DNA of 7,883 bases from CAYOMP01 sp964405075 (GCA_964405075.1 CAYOMP010000128.1:1-7883), one strand, 5' to 3'; shown: positions 1 to 6,182, numbered from the stretch's first letter. Numbers and translations: made by a program. Notes: generated by a model not told the origin, from the sequence alone.

Positions 1-46
1 TAATGCATGGAGCTGACTTTTACTAATAGTTCGAGGGCATGACCTA
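1..46 (+). rRNA. 23S ribosomal RNA, 3' end (partial)
   Basis: The first bases contain the conserved end of bacterial 23S rRNA: GGAGCTGACTTTTACTAATA followed by GTTCGAGGGCATGACC, which is the domain VI 3' terminus (compare the usual GTACTAATAGGTCGAGGGCTTGACC). The gene enters from the left and only about 46 bases are visible. The exact mature end (about position 44-47) is inferred by analogy. The following 70 bases are spacer, and no 5S rRNA gene is seen before the terminator at 119-146, so 23S looks like the last gene of this rRNA operon. Confidence 0.93.
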
Positions 47-118
47 GAAAAAAGGTTTGTTGGAAAGATGAAAAGTAAGTATACAGTTTTGAAGGTACAA
101 TGAGACATATGTCTGTTT

Positions 119-146
119 GGATGACTAGAGATAGTCATTTTTTTTT
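119..146 (+). terminator. Rho-independent terminator of the rRNA operon
   Basis: A perfect 7-bp stem (ATGACTA at 121-127 and TAGTCAT at 132-138) with a GAGA tetraloop is followed directly by an uninterrupted run of T to 146. A 12-bp perfect palindrome, AGACATATGTCT (103-114), lies just upstream and may be a processing or accessory hairpin. The position about 75 bases after the 23S end fits termination of the rRNA transcript. Confidence 0.9.
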
Positions 147-455
147 GCGAAAAATTGGGACTCGCAAGCAAATCTATTACATTGAATTTGGGTAAGAATA
201 GATATAAAGAATTAGTATTAGAATTCTTAAACATTTTCGTCTAGTGTTTATGATTCGGCATTGAATTGTATTCATATCAGATAAATAATTCATTTGAAAA
301 TAAATTTCATAGCTAAAGTTGTTAAGGTTCTGAGCAAAAAATCATAATATAAGTTATTCGTAGGTATAGAAGCAATATTATAGAAAATATTCTAATTAGT
401 TAATGTAATTCTTAGAAAAAAAGATAACATTTTAGAAATAGTTTATAAAAATCAA
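147..455. other. AT-rich intergenic stretch, no gene seen
   Basis: No open frame with a ribosome binding site is visible on either strand between the rRNA terminator and the promoter near 476. The only structure noticed is a 7-bp inverted repeat (AAGAATT at 207-213, AATTCTT at 222-228), which is unremarkable in DNA this AT-rich. It has no T-run after it and no recognisable tRNA or 5S features. Confidence 0.6.
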
Positions 456-484
456 TACTTTTTTTGCGAAGTGTATGCTATAAT
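456..484 (+). promoter_or_regulatory. Extended -10 promoter upstream of cheV
   Basis: TATAAT (479-484) is a perfect -10 hexamer preceded by TGC (476-478), giving the extended -10 form TGnTATAAT. The -35 position with a 17-base spacer (456-461, TACTTT) is weak, as is common for extended -10 promoters. Transcription would start near 491 and give a leader of about 255 nt before cheV. No flagellar-sigma-type (TAAA / CCGATAT) promoter was recognised in this intergenic region. Confidence 0.55.
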
Positions 485-562
485 TATAAAAAATATCTTT
501 GATATGTGTTTGAGAATATTTAGAATATTGAGGTGGCTTATGTTTGCGATAGTGTTCTAAAT

Positions 563-705
563 AGATACACGTATAAGAGTTAGTTTATTGATAAATATAC
601 AAAGAGTCTGAGGTTGGAGTTTTATTGAATTGTTTGAGTGATGTTTGGTAAAAACTAACTGACAGTATCTCTAAATAGTATATGGCGTTGTCCTTGGAGA
701 GGGAC
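563..705 (+). promoter_or_regulatory. Candidate structured 5' leader of cheV
   Basis: Three helices nest inside one another in the leader: AGATAC (563-568) with GTATCT (665-670), AGTTAGTTT (578-586) with AAACTAACT (652-660, nine perfect pairs), and TACAAA (598-603) with TTT-G-GTA (644-650, one bulged G). A separate hairpin follows, GTCCTT (690-695) with AGGGAC (700-705), loop GGAG. It sits about 25 bases before the cheV ribosome binding site. A six-codon open frame with a good binding site (GAGGTGG 530-536, ATG at 540, stop 558-560) lies just upstream. I recognise no known riboswitch class, and the c-di-GMP aptamer core motifs are not apparent. Some of this pairing could be chance in AT-rich DNA. 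Confidence 0.35.
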
Positions 706-745
706 TATAAACAATACTACATTACAAAATGAGGAAGGTAAAGGT

Positions 746-1642
746 ATGGATACTAATATATTACTAGAGAATGGGACAAATGAATTAGAGGTTCTGGAGT
801 TTACATTAGGTGGCAATCATTATGGAATAAATGTTGCTAAGATAAGAGAAATTTTAACATTTCAAAAAGTAACACCTGTACCAAATGCACACCCATGTAT
901 TGAAGGGGTATTTATGCCTCGTGATTCAATGATTTCTGTAATTAATTTGAAGAGAGCTATAGGAATTGCAGAAGATGATACAGATGGTTTATTTATTATA
1001 ACTAATTTTAATAAATTGAATATCGCCTTTCATGTTGATTCAGTATTGGGAATTCATAGAATTTCATGGGCTGATATTATTAAACCAGATCAGACTATTA
1101 ATACTGCAGGTAGTGGTGTTTCAACTGGTATAATTAAAATTGATGGAAAACTCATAATAATTCTAGATTTTGAAAAAATTGTAACAGATATAAGTCCTGA
1201 AACAGGTTTGAAGGTGTCAGAAATAGACAGTTTAGGTGAAAGAAAAAGAAATGAGGCTCCGATTTTGATTTCGGAAGATTCACCTTTATTGAGTAAGTTA
1301 ATAACGGATTCATTGAAGAAAGCGGGATATACTAACCTTATTGTTACTACTAATGGACAAGAGGCTTGGGATAAATTGGTTGAGCTGAAATCTGATGGAA
1401 CGTATGAAGAAAAGGTAAAATGTATAGTTACAGATATAGAAATGCCATTAATGGATGGGCATAGGCTTACGAAACTAGTAAAAACAGATGATAAATTAAA
1501 ATCTATACCTGTAATTATTTTCTCTTCTTTAGTTAATGAAGAGATGAGAAGAAAAGGTGAACAATTGGGAGCTGATGCACAACTTTCAAAACCAGAAATA
1601 GGGAATTTAGTTTCTCAGATTGATGAATTAATAGGTTGTTAG
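746..1642 (+). CDS. cheV: Chemotaxis coupling/adaptation protein CheV (CheW domain + response receiver)
   Basis: This is a 298-residue protein with the two-domain architecture of CheV. An N-terminal CheW-like domain (about residues 14-150, with VLEFTLGGNHYGINVAKIRE and the typical GVFMPRDSMISVINL stretch) couples chemoreceptors to the kinase CheA. A C-terminal receiver domain (about 172-298) is a phosphorylation target of CheA. The receiver keeps all key residues: acidic pair E177 and D178, phospho-acceptor D230 (VTDIEMP), S260 in the Thr/Ser position, and K282 (SKPE). In Bacillus, phospho-CheV takes part in adaptation; that role is inferred here. The ATG at 746 follows GAGGAAGG (731-738) at normal spacing. 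The gene stands alone between two terminators, separate from other che genes. Length and domains are complete and there is no sign of damage. Confidence 0.95.
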   Translation: MDTNILLENGTNELEVLEFTLGGNHYGINVAKIREILTFQKVTPVPNAHPCIEGVFMPRDSMISVINLKRAIGIAEDDTDGLFIITNFNKLNIAFHVDSVLGIHRISWADIIKPDQTINTAGSGVSTGIIKIDGKLIIILDFEKIVTDISPETGLKVSEIDSLGERKRNEAPILISEDSPLLSKLITDSLKKAGYTNLIVTTNGQEAWDKLVELKSDGTYEEKVKCIVTDIEMPLMDGHRLTKLVKTDDKLKSIPVIIFSSLVNEEMRRKGEQLGADAQLSKPEIGNLVSQIDELIGC

Positions 1643-1710
1643 AAAAAAGAAATCAGTTAGAATATAAGCGTTTGTATTGTGTATTAAAAGAAAAACAATA
1701 TTTTATTATA

Positions 1711-1746
1711 TGTGAGAAACTCCTAAGTGTGTTTCTCACAGTTTTT
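1711..1746 (+). terminator. Rho-independent terminator after cheV
   Basis: TGTGAGAAAC (1711-1720) and GTTTCTCACA (1731-1740) form a perfect 10-bp stem with a 10-base loop, followed by GTTTTTG. The sequence AAACTCCTAAGTGTGTTT across stem and loop (1717-1734) resembles two other places in this window (2641-2658 and 6205-6220). Confidence 0.88.
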
Positions 1747-1780
1747 GTAAGAATATATAACCTGATTAGTGGAGGCGTAA

Positions 1781-2602
1781 ATGCAGCATTTTAGTGAACT
1801 TGTAGATGAAATTGCGAAAGCAGATAAAGTTTTAATTGGAATAGGAGAAGAATTTTCTTTAGATAAGAATGAGATATTGGAGAATGATGAAGGTTATCTT
1901 TTTGTAAAAAATCTTTTAAAAGAAGATGAGGTAACAGCATCAGATGTAAAGATTCTAGAAGATGTGTTAAAGAAAAAATACTTCTCTGATGATTCAAATT
2001 GTGAAAATAGTAGCATATACAATGCTTATAAAAAACTGTATAATGTAATAGCAGATAAAGATTATTTTGTTGTAACGATGAACTCGGATGATTTGCTAGA
2101 AAAAAGCGGATTTGATGGGAGTAAGATAGTAAAACCATGTGGAAACTGGAATATGTTACAATGTGCTACTAATTGTTCGAATGAAGTAATTGATAATACC
2201 CAGATATATAAAAGACTTAATATAAAAATTGAAAATAAAGAAAAGATTCAAATGCCAGTTTGCGAAAAATGCGGTGAAAAATTAGTGTTAAACAAGGTGG
2301 GCGTAGAGAATTATTGTGAAAATGGATATGGTTCTCAATGGGAAAAATATATGAAGTGGTTGTCGATGACGATAAATCGTAAAATTTGTATAATAGAACT
2401 TGGGGTAGGTTTCAAATATCCTACTGTGATAAGATGGCCATTTGAAAAAACAGCATATTATAATAATAAATCTACTTTTATCAGAATAAATGAGAATTTT
2501 CCACAAATGACAAAGGAATTAGCTGATAAAGGTATATCAATAGAAAAGAATGCTATTGATTTTATTTACGTGAGCGACGAGGAGAAAATTATGTTTACAT
2601 AG
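1781..2602 (+). CDS. Divergent Sir2-like (sirtuin-fold) protein with zinc ribbon
   Basis: This 273-residue protein has the order of landmarks of Sir2 proteins. A glycine motif GIGEEFS (20-26) takes the place of GAGIS. TMNSDD (99-104) takes the place of TQN-I/V-D, retaining N101 and D103 but with Met for Gln. KPCGNW (118-123) takes the place of the catalytic HG. A Cys4 zinc site follows (C128, C132, C161, C164), then ELGVGF (206-211), which resembles the ELGVG stretch of class-M-type sirtuins, and an IRIN segment (234-237) in the position of the NAD-contacting IN motif. Canonical sirtuins remove acyl groups from lysine using NAD; some branches ADP-ribosylate. Because the usual catalytic His is Cys120 here, activity is uncertain. 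It may be a pseudo-enzyme, an NAD or ADP-ribose sensor, or use altered chemistry. The start is set by GTGGAGG (1769-1775) six bases before ATG. No macrodomain, GcvH-like or lipoate-ligase partner is in the window, and the length is normal for the family. Confidence 0.75.
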   Translation: MQHFSELVDEIAKADKVLIGIGEEFSLDKNEILENDEGYLFVKNLLKEDEVTASDVKILEDVLKKKYFSDDSNCENSSIYNAYKKLYNVIADKDYFVVTMNSDDLLEKSGFDGSKIVKPCGNWNMLQCATNCSNEVIDNTQIYKRLNIKIENKEKIQMPVCEKCGEKLVLNKVGVENYCENGYGSQWEKYMKWLSMTINRKICIIELGVGFKYPTVIRWPFEKTAYYNNKSTFIRINENFPQMTKELADKGISIEKNAIDFIYVSDEEKIMFT

Positions 2603-2619
2603 GTTTTCGACGAGTGTCG

Positions 2620-2646
2620 CGAAACTCACGAAACTCACGAAACTCG
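2620..2646 (+). repeat. Three tandem 9-bp repeats (CGAAACTCA)
   Basis: The unit CGAAACTCA occurs at 2620-2628 and 2629-2637, and as CGAAACTCG at 2638-2646, directly after the stop of the Sir2-like gene. The unit length is a multiple of three, and readthrough of the TAG stop (2600-2602) would stay open to TAA at 2660-2662, adding a repeated Glu-Thr-His pattern. The third unit forms the left arm of the hairpin at 2639-2659. Confidence 0.9.
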
Positions 2647-2659
2647 CAAAGCGTGTTTC
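2639..2659 (+). terminator. Hairpin after the Sir2-like gene, possible weak terminator
   Basis: GAAAC-T-CGC (2639-2647) pairs with GCG-T-GTTTC (2651-2659) around an AAA loop: eight pairs and one T-T mismatch. The following TAATAATTTT is a poor T-run, so termination may be partial and the next gene may be read from the same transcript. Its sequence is clearly similar to the cheV terminator (shared GAAACTC and GTGTTTCT arms). Confidence 0.45.
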
Positions 2660-2723
2660 TAATAATTTTGAGTGACAATTTATGGGTTGTAAGTGTTTTG
2701 GAGAAAATACACGGAGGTGTAAT

Positions 2724-4703
2724 ATGGGACAGGAAGATTATTTAGATCAATTATTAAATTCACTTAATAGTGATAATAATAGTGATGAAATATCTCAAGA
2801 AGAGAATGAATCTGAACTTGATATTGAATCTTTACTAGGAGAGTCTGAATTAGGATTTGAATCAAATGATATGGCAGAGGATGAAGACTATGTAAATGAA
2901 TTTTCTGATGAAATACCATTAGAGAATATTTTGGATGAAATGAGTCTTGGTGGAAAAACTGTAAAAGACGATGATATGGTGTCAGAAGAGCAAATGAATT
3001 TTCTGAATGAAGAATTGTCATTAGAAAATAGCGACGTTGCTGATGATAAGGGTATGGCAAACGAAGAAAGTATTGATTTTTTTAATGAAGACTTAGTGAA
3101 GGATGATAATATCCAGGAGGATACAGCTGGTAATCAGGAAATTAGTCTAGATGATATTATGGGCAACGAAATGTCAGATATGTTTGAAGATTTAGAAATT
3201 AATGTGCCAGAGAGTTTAGAAGCAACTGATGAGGCCTTACAAATTAATTCAGAGGCATTAGAAACTGAAATGAGCGAAGCGGATGGTATATTAGAAAAAC
3301 TAAATAATCTTGGAGATAGTGAAGATAATATAGAAGAAGTGAATGCAGATAGTCTCCTGAATGAAACATTTGATTTAGATGGTTTGATTAGTGAAGAAGA
3401 ACTTAACGAAAATACGGAAAATCTTGTTTTAGATGATTTAATGGAAGATAGTAATATTGATGTAAATTTGGACGATATTGAGGAAACGGTTAATGCTGAA
3501 GATTTATTAGGTGATTTAAGTTTTTCTGCTGATGCTGAAAATATGGATGGAGCTTTGGATGGCGTTGATGGATTAGGTTTAGAGGAATTATCCGATGAGC
3601 AGAATGCTATTTTAGATGACTTGGATTCTATATTAGAGGAAGCTGATAGAGTCGAGGAAGAGAATAGGATTAGTGAAGAAAAGTTAACGGATAGAGATGC
3701 TGATGAGTTACTTGCTACATTAGGCAATATGGAAACTGGAGATGATTCAAATGCGGCGGATGCTTTATTAGGCGGTATTGATTTAGGATTTGACGCAAAT
3801 GAAGACGATTTGTTTTCAGATGAGGATTTGATGAAATTGCTAGATGAAGATGGAGATACAGTTACGTCGAGTGAACCAGTAGCGATGACGGAAGAAGAAG
3901 CGGCTAAGGCTTTAAATGACATAAGTGAAATGTCATCGGAAGAACAAAAAGAAACTGGTAAAAAGAAAAAGGGACTTTTCGGTAAGCTATTTGGTAAAAA
4001 GGACAATGGTGAAAAAAGTAGTAATAACGAAAATATTGCAGAAGAAATAGCGGTAGAAGAAAAGGCTGAAAAACCCAAAAAAGAAAAGAAGAAAAAGGAA
4101 AAGAAGCCTAAGAAAGAAAAGCAAAAGAAGGAGAAAAAGCCAAAGGCTGAAAAGCCAGTATTGCCTCCAGAACCATGGGTTGGTGTGTCTAAGGGAAATG
4201 TGATTTCCATAGTTGTTTTGGTATTATCAGTGGTTGCTTTGGTTATAATTAGTATTCAGTTTGTTCCTTATAAAATGACGATGTCAAATGCACATAGTTA
4301 TTATGAACATGAAAAATATGCAGATGCTTACGAGGCTATGTCCGGTTTAGAAGTTAAAGAAAAAGATTTGGATTTTTATTGTAAAGTTCAAAGTATTATG
4401 TGGCTACAGAGTAAGTACGATGAATATTTAGTATATGAAAAATTGGATAAACCATATGAGTCGTTGAGTGCATTGATAAAGGCAGTAGAAAAGTATGATT
4501 TACATATTGAGGATGCGAACATTTATGGTGCTGCACCAATATATGCAGAATTGTATAATAAAATTGAAACTATATTAAATGATGAGTTTGGTGTAACTGT
4601 TGATGATGCGAGAGCTATATATGTATTAGAAAGTAGTCAGGAATACTCTAAGGCAATATATGATATTGTTGGTTATGAGGAATTAGCAGTAGAAAAGGAA
4701 TAA
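2724..4703 (+). CDS. Large acidic, single-span membrane protein with Leu-Leu motif repeats; function unknown
   Basis: I do not recognise a named family. The ATG at 2724 is chosen because GGAGGTG (2713-2719) sits just before it; an in-frame ATG at 2682 lacks a binding site. This gives 659 residues. Residues 1 to about 411 are extremely rich in Asp and Glu, low in aromatic residues and probably disordered. They carry recurring motifs of the form Asn/Asp-Ala-x-Asp/Glu-x-Leu-Leu-x-x-Leu/Ile (NADSLLNETF, NAEDLLGDLS, DADELLATLG, NAADALLGGI). Two basic clusters follow (412-426, containing GLFGKLFGKK, and a Lys/Glu/Pro tract at 450-478), then one membrane span (about 493-514). The C-terminal 145 residues are Tyr-rich and look helical, perhaps TPR-like. 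The basic flank predicts a cytoplasmic N-terminus and an external C-terminus. The opening GQEDYLDQLLNSL resembles the CheY-binding EIDALL motif of FliM and FliY, and cheV lies nearby. A role at a chemotaxis or cell-pole assembly is conceivable but unproven. The codon bias to GAA, GAT and AAA fits the AT-rich genome. Confidence 0.85.
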   Translation: MGQEDYLDQLLNSLNSDNNSDEISQEENESELDIESLLGESELGFESNDMAEDEDYVNEFSDEIPLENILDEMSLGGKTVKDDDMVSEEQMNFLNEELSLENSDVADDKGMANEESIDFFNEDLVKDDNIQEDTAGNQEISLDDIMGNEMSDMFEDLEINVPESLEATDEALQINSEALETEMSEADGILEKLNNLGDSEDNIEEVNADSLLNETFDLDGLISEEELNENTENLVLDDLMEDSNIDVNLDDIEETVNAEDLLGDLSFSADAENMDGALDGVDGLGLEELSDEQNAILDDLDSILEEADRVEEENRISEEKLTDRDADELLATLGNMETGDDSNAADALLGGIDLGFDANEDDLFSDEDLMKLLDEDGDTVTSSEPVAMTEEEAAKALNDISEMSSEEQKETGKKKKGLFGKLFGKKDNGEKSSNNENIAEEIAVEEKAEKPKKEKKKKEKKPKKEKQKKEKKPKAEKPVLPPEPWVGVSKGNVISIVVLVLSVVALVIISIQFVPYKMTMSNAHSYYEHEKYADAYEAMSGLEVKEKDLDFYCKVQSIMWLQSKYDEYLVYEKLDKPYESLSALIKAVEKYDLHIEDANIYGAAPIYAELYNKIETILNDEFGVTVDDARAIYVLESSQEYSKAIYDIVGYEELAVEKE

Positions 4704-4751
4704 ACAAAAGAAAAAATATTTCGAATGTTTAGTTTTAGGATGAATTTATAG

Positions 4752-4790
4752 GAAAAGATATGTATGAATATATTTTATGATTATCTTTTC
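4752..4790 (+). other. 9-bp perfect stem downstream of the acidic protein gene
   Basis: GAAAAGATA (4752-4760) and TATCTTTTC (4782-4790) are perfect complements separated by 21 AT-rich bases. No T-run follows on the + strand, so it is not a convincing terminator. It could protect the mRNA end or be read with the longer hairpin 12 bases further on. Confidence 0.4.
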
Positions 4791-4801
4791 AATATTTAGA
4801 A

Positions 4802-4872
4802 TGGCTCTAAGTCAAGTGCTGGGGTGTGATTCTTTGAATCACGCCTCATTACTAGATTTGGAGCCGCTTTTT
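4802..4872 (+). terminator. Very long imperfect hairpin with T-run (terminator or hairpin RNA)
   Basis: The two arms 4802-4832 and 4836-4866 pair along nearly their full length around a TTT loop. The inner block GGTGTGATTC (4823-4832) pairs with GAATCACGCC (4836-4845). The outer block GGCTCTAA (4803-4810) pairs with TTGGAGCC (4858-4865). There are only two single mismatches (4814/4854 and 4819/4849) and several G-U wobbles. The sequence continues GCTTTTTATA, so it can end the transcript of the preceding gene. Its length is well above that of an ordinary terminator. The wobbles leave pairing intact as RNA while breaking perfect DNA palindromy, which argues for an RNA-level function. Confidence 0.75.
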
Positions 4873-4892
4873 ATATAATAGTAGGAAATAAC

Positions 4893-4923
4893 TTGATAAA
4901 TTGAAGCAAGATAGTGTTAAAAT
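4893..4923 (+). promoter_or_regulatory. Candidate promoter inside the gene-free stretch
   Basis: TTGATA (4893-4898, five of six to TTGACA) is followed after 19 bases by TAAAAT (4918-4923, five of six to TATAAT). TG stands at the extended -10 position (4915-4916). Transcription would start near 4930, just before the helices beginning at 4949. No coding sequence follows closely, so a noncoding RNA or a long leader of the deacetylase gene are the two options. Confidence 0.4.
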
Positions 4924-4948
4924 TTTTTATGATATAAAACGAATTCTA

Positions 4949-5181
4949 TGCAATATTCGTAGCTCGTGAAGAAGTTTGACATAAAGGAACTGTTCGCGTG
5001 CGGAGAGATTGCAAGTAAAATCTTTTGATTTGAGTACTATTGAGGGCAAGTTCTAAATGGTCTACGAACCTACAAGCGAATTTGAATAGAAAACATTTAA
5101 GATTGCGCTCATAGGAATTTGTGGTAAAAAATAAAGTAAGTTATTAATATAAGACGTGGGGCGAAATAGTAACTACAAATT
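4949..5181 (+). other. Structured gene-free segment: candidate noncoding RNA or gene debris
   Basis: This segment is visibly less AT-rich than its flanks and carries several helices: TGCAAT (4949-4954) with ATTGCA (5008-5013), CGTGAA (4965-4970) with TTCGCG (4993-4998), AGTT (4974-4976 and neighbour) with AACT (4988-4991), TTCGTAG (4956-4962) with CTACGAA (5062-5068), which crosses the first and so would be a pseudoknot or alternative, and AATTTGTGGT (5116-5125) with ACTACAAATT (5172-5181). One frame from 4977 reads protein-like (DIKELFACGEIASKIF, then later NGLRTYKRI and DCAHRNLW) but is broken by several stops. I cannot tell a structured RNA or dispersed repeat from a decayed gene. No named RNA family was recognised. 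Confidence 0.35.
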
Positions 5182-5281
5182 TTTGCAATTAAACGAAAAA
5201 AATGTTATTTGGCTATGTGGGGGGATGTAAAAAACCGATTGTTTAATAAATGCAATGAAGAATTAACTTAAAAGTAGTGCA

Positions 5282-5287
5282 TATAAT
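5282..5287 (+). promoter_or_regulatory. Candidate -10 element upstream of the deacetylase gene
   Basis: A perfect TATAAT lies 30 bases before the GTG start of the deacetylase. No good -35 hexamer is at the expected distance, and the surroundings (ATATAATATATATAAG) are AT-rich enough to produce such a match by chance. If used, the leader is only about 25 nt. Confidence 0.3.
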
Positions 5288-5316
5288 ATATATAAGTAAT
5301 TTTTTAGGTAAATAGT

Positions 5317-6000
5317 GTGAAAAGGATAAATAAGTATTTGATTATTACAGATTTGATTCTGGCTATGTGCATATTAGGGTGTGTATTTCTAAATAAAGTT
5401 GTAAATAATCAAACAACGTCAGTTGTTAATAATACTGTATCAGAGAGTAAGAAGATTGCCTTGACTTTTGATGATGGTCCAAATCCAGATTATACCCAAA
5501 AGCTACTTGCCGGCTTAAGAGAACGTGGCGTGAAGGTCACGTTTTTTTTGCTTGGAAAGGAAATAGAAAAATATCCAGAGATTGTGGAAGAAATTGCGAA
5601 GGATGGGCATTTAATTGGTAATCATTCTTATGAACATGTGAATTGGAACAATATGTCTGATAATGAGGTTAAAGAACAGATAGATATGACAAATCGTGTG
5701 ATTTATGAGGTAACAGGTAAATATCCAGAATACATACGTCCACCATACGGGTGTTGTAGATATAATCTTGATTGTGGAACGACCATGACAGAGGTGTTAT
5801 GGGATATTGATCCGCTAGACTGGAAGACCAGTAATTCAGATGTGGTTGCAAAACATGTGATTGACAAGGCAGAGGATAATGATATTATTTTATTACATGA
5901 TGCGTCGGAGTCATCTGTAAATGCGGCGCTTAAAATTATTGATGAGCTGGAAAAAAACGGGTATACATTTGTGACAGTGGAAGAGATATTGTTTGATTAA
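5317..6000 (+). CDS. Membrane-anchored polysaccharide deacetylase (NodB homology, CE4)
   Basis: This is a 227-residue protein with all five CE4 motifs. TFDDGP (50-55) supplies the catalytic base D52 and metal ligand D53. HSYEH (103-107) supplies the two metal-binding His. RPPYG (141-145), DIDPLDW (163-169) and LLHD (192-195, catalytic acid H194) follow. Such enzymes remove N- or O-acetyl groups from peptidoglycan, chitooligosaccharides or xylan; the substrate here cannot be told from sequence. A hydrophobic stretch (residues 8-26 after KRINK) is a signal anchor. ILGC at 19-22 is a marginal lipobox, so a lipoprotein is possible. The catalytic part would lie outside the membrane. The start is GTG with only a weak AGG (5306-5308) upstream, so translation may be modest; no better start is visible. 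It stands as a single gene between long noncoding stretches. Confidence 0.92.
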   Translation: MKRINKYLIITDLILAMCILGCVFLNKVVNNQTTSVVNNTVSESKKIALTFDDGPNPDYTQKLLAGLRERGVKVTFFLLGKEIEKYPEIVEEIAKDGHLIGNHSYEHVNWNNMSDNEVKEQIDMTNRVIYEVTGKYPEYIRPPYGCCRYNLDCGTTMTEVLWDIDPLDWKTSNSDVVAKHVIDKAEDNDIILLHDASESSVNAALKIIDELEKNGYTFVTVEEILFD

Positions 6001-6092
6001 GTGGTTGGTCTGGTGAGGCATAACACGAGTATTGAAAAGAAATATAGGTAATGGAAATGTTATGAGTACTATGAAAGAAGTACTGCTGATGA

Positions 6093-6182
6093 AAAATAAG
6101 TAATAGGGTATATTATGTGGCAGATGATGTTTCATATACAAGTGTCTTTGAGGATGAGTTATCATATAAGAGGGGTATGTAA
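6093..6182 (+). pseudogene. Possible 3' remnant of a decayed gene
   Basis: Between the deacetylase and hisH the frame starting at 6093 reads protein-like (VYYVADDVSYTSVFEDEL at 6108-6161, ending at TAA 6180-6182) but has no start codon or ribosome binding site and is preceded by TGA (6090-6092). A second frame just upstream reads YEYYERSTADEK up to TAA, as if one frameshift separated two parts of an old reading frame. No family was recognised. The fragment is short and may be chance, so this is a low-confidence call. The rest of 6001-6260 shows nothing else convincing. Confidence 0.25.

Noticed and set aside
207..228. Inverted repeat AAGAATT/AATTCTT as a terminator or operator
   Set aside because: All but one pair are A-T, no T-run follows, and such repeats are expected by chance in this composition.
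491..745. c-di-GMP riboswitch before cheV
   Set aside because: The expected conserved aptamer core motifs are not found; only generic pairing is visible.
2620..2646. CRISPR-like array
   Set aside because: The 9-bp units are directly adjacent with no spacers, and no cas genes are present.
2682..2723. Upstream in-frame ATG adding 14 residues to the acidic protein
   Set aside because: No Shine-Dalgarno before it, whereas ATG at 2724 follows GGAGGTG at good spacing; the extra residues (Cys-rich) do not match the acidic body.
3134..4210. Long open frame on the minus strand opposite the acidic protein, rich in Ser, Phe and Lys
   Set aside because: It is the mirror of GAA/GAT-rich codons, which read as TTC/ATC and prevent stops. 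It has low-complexity composition, no domain and no convincing ribosome binding site.
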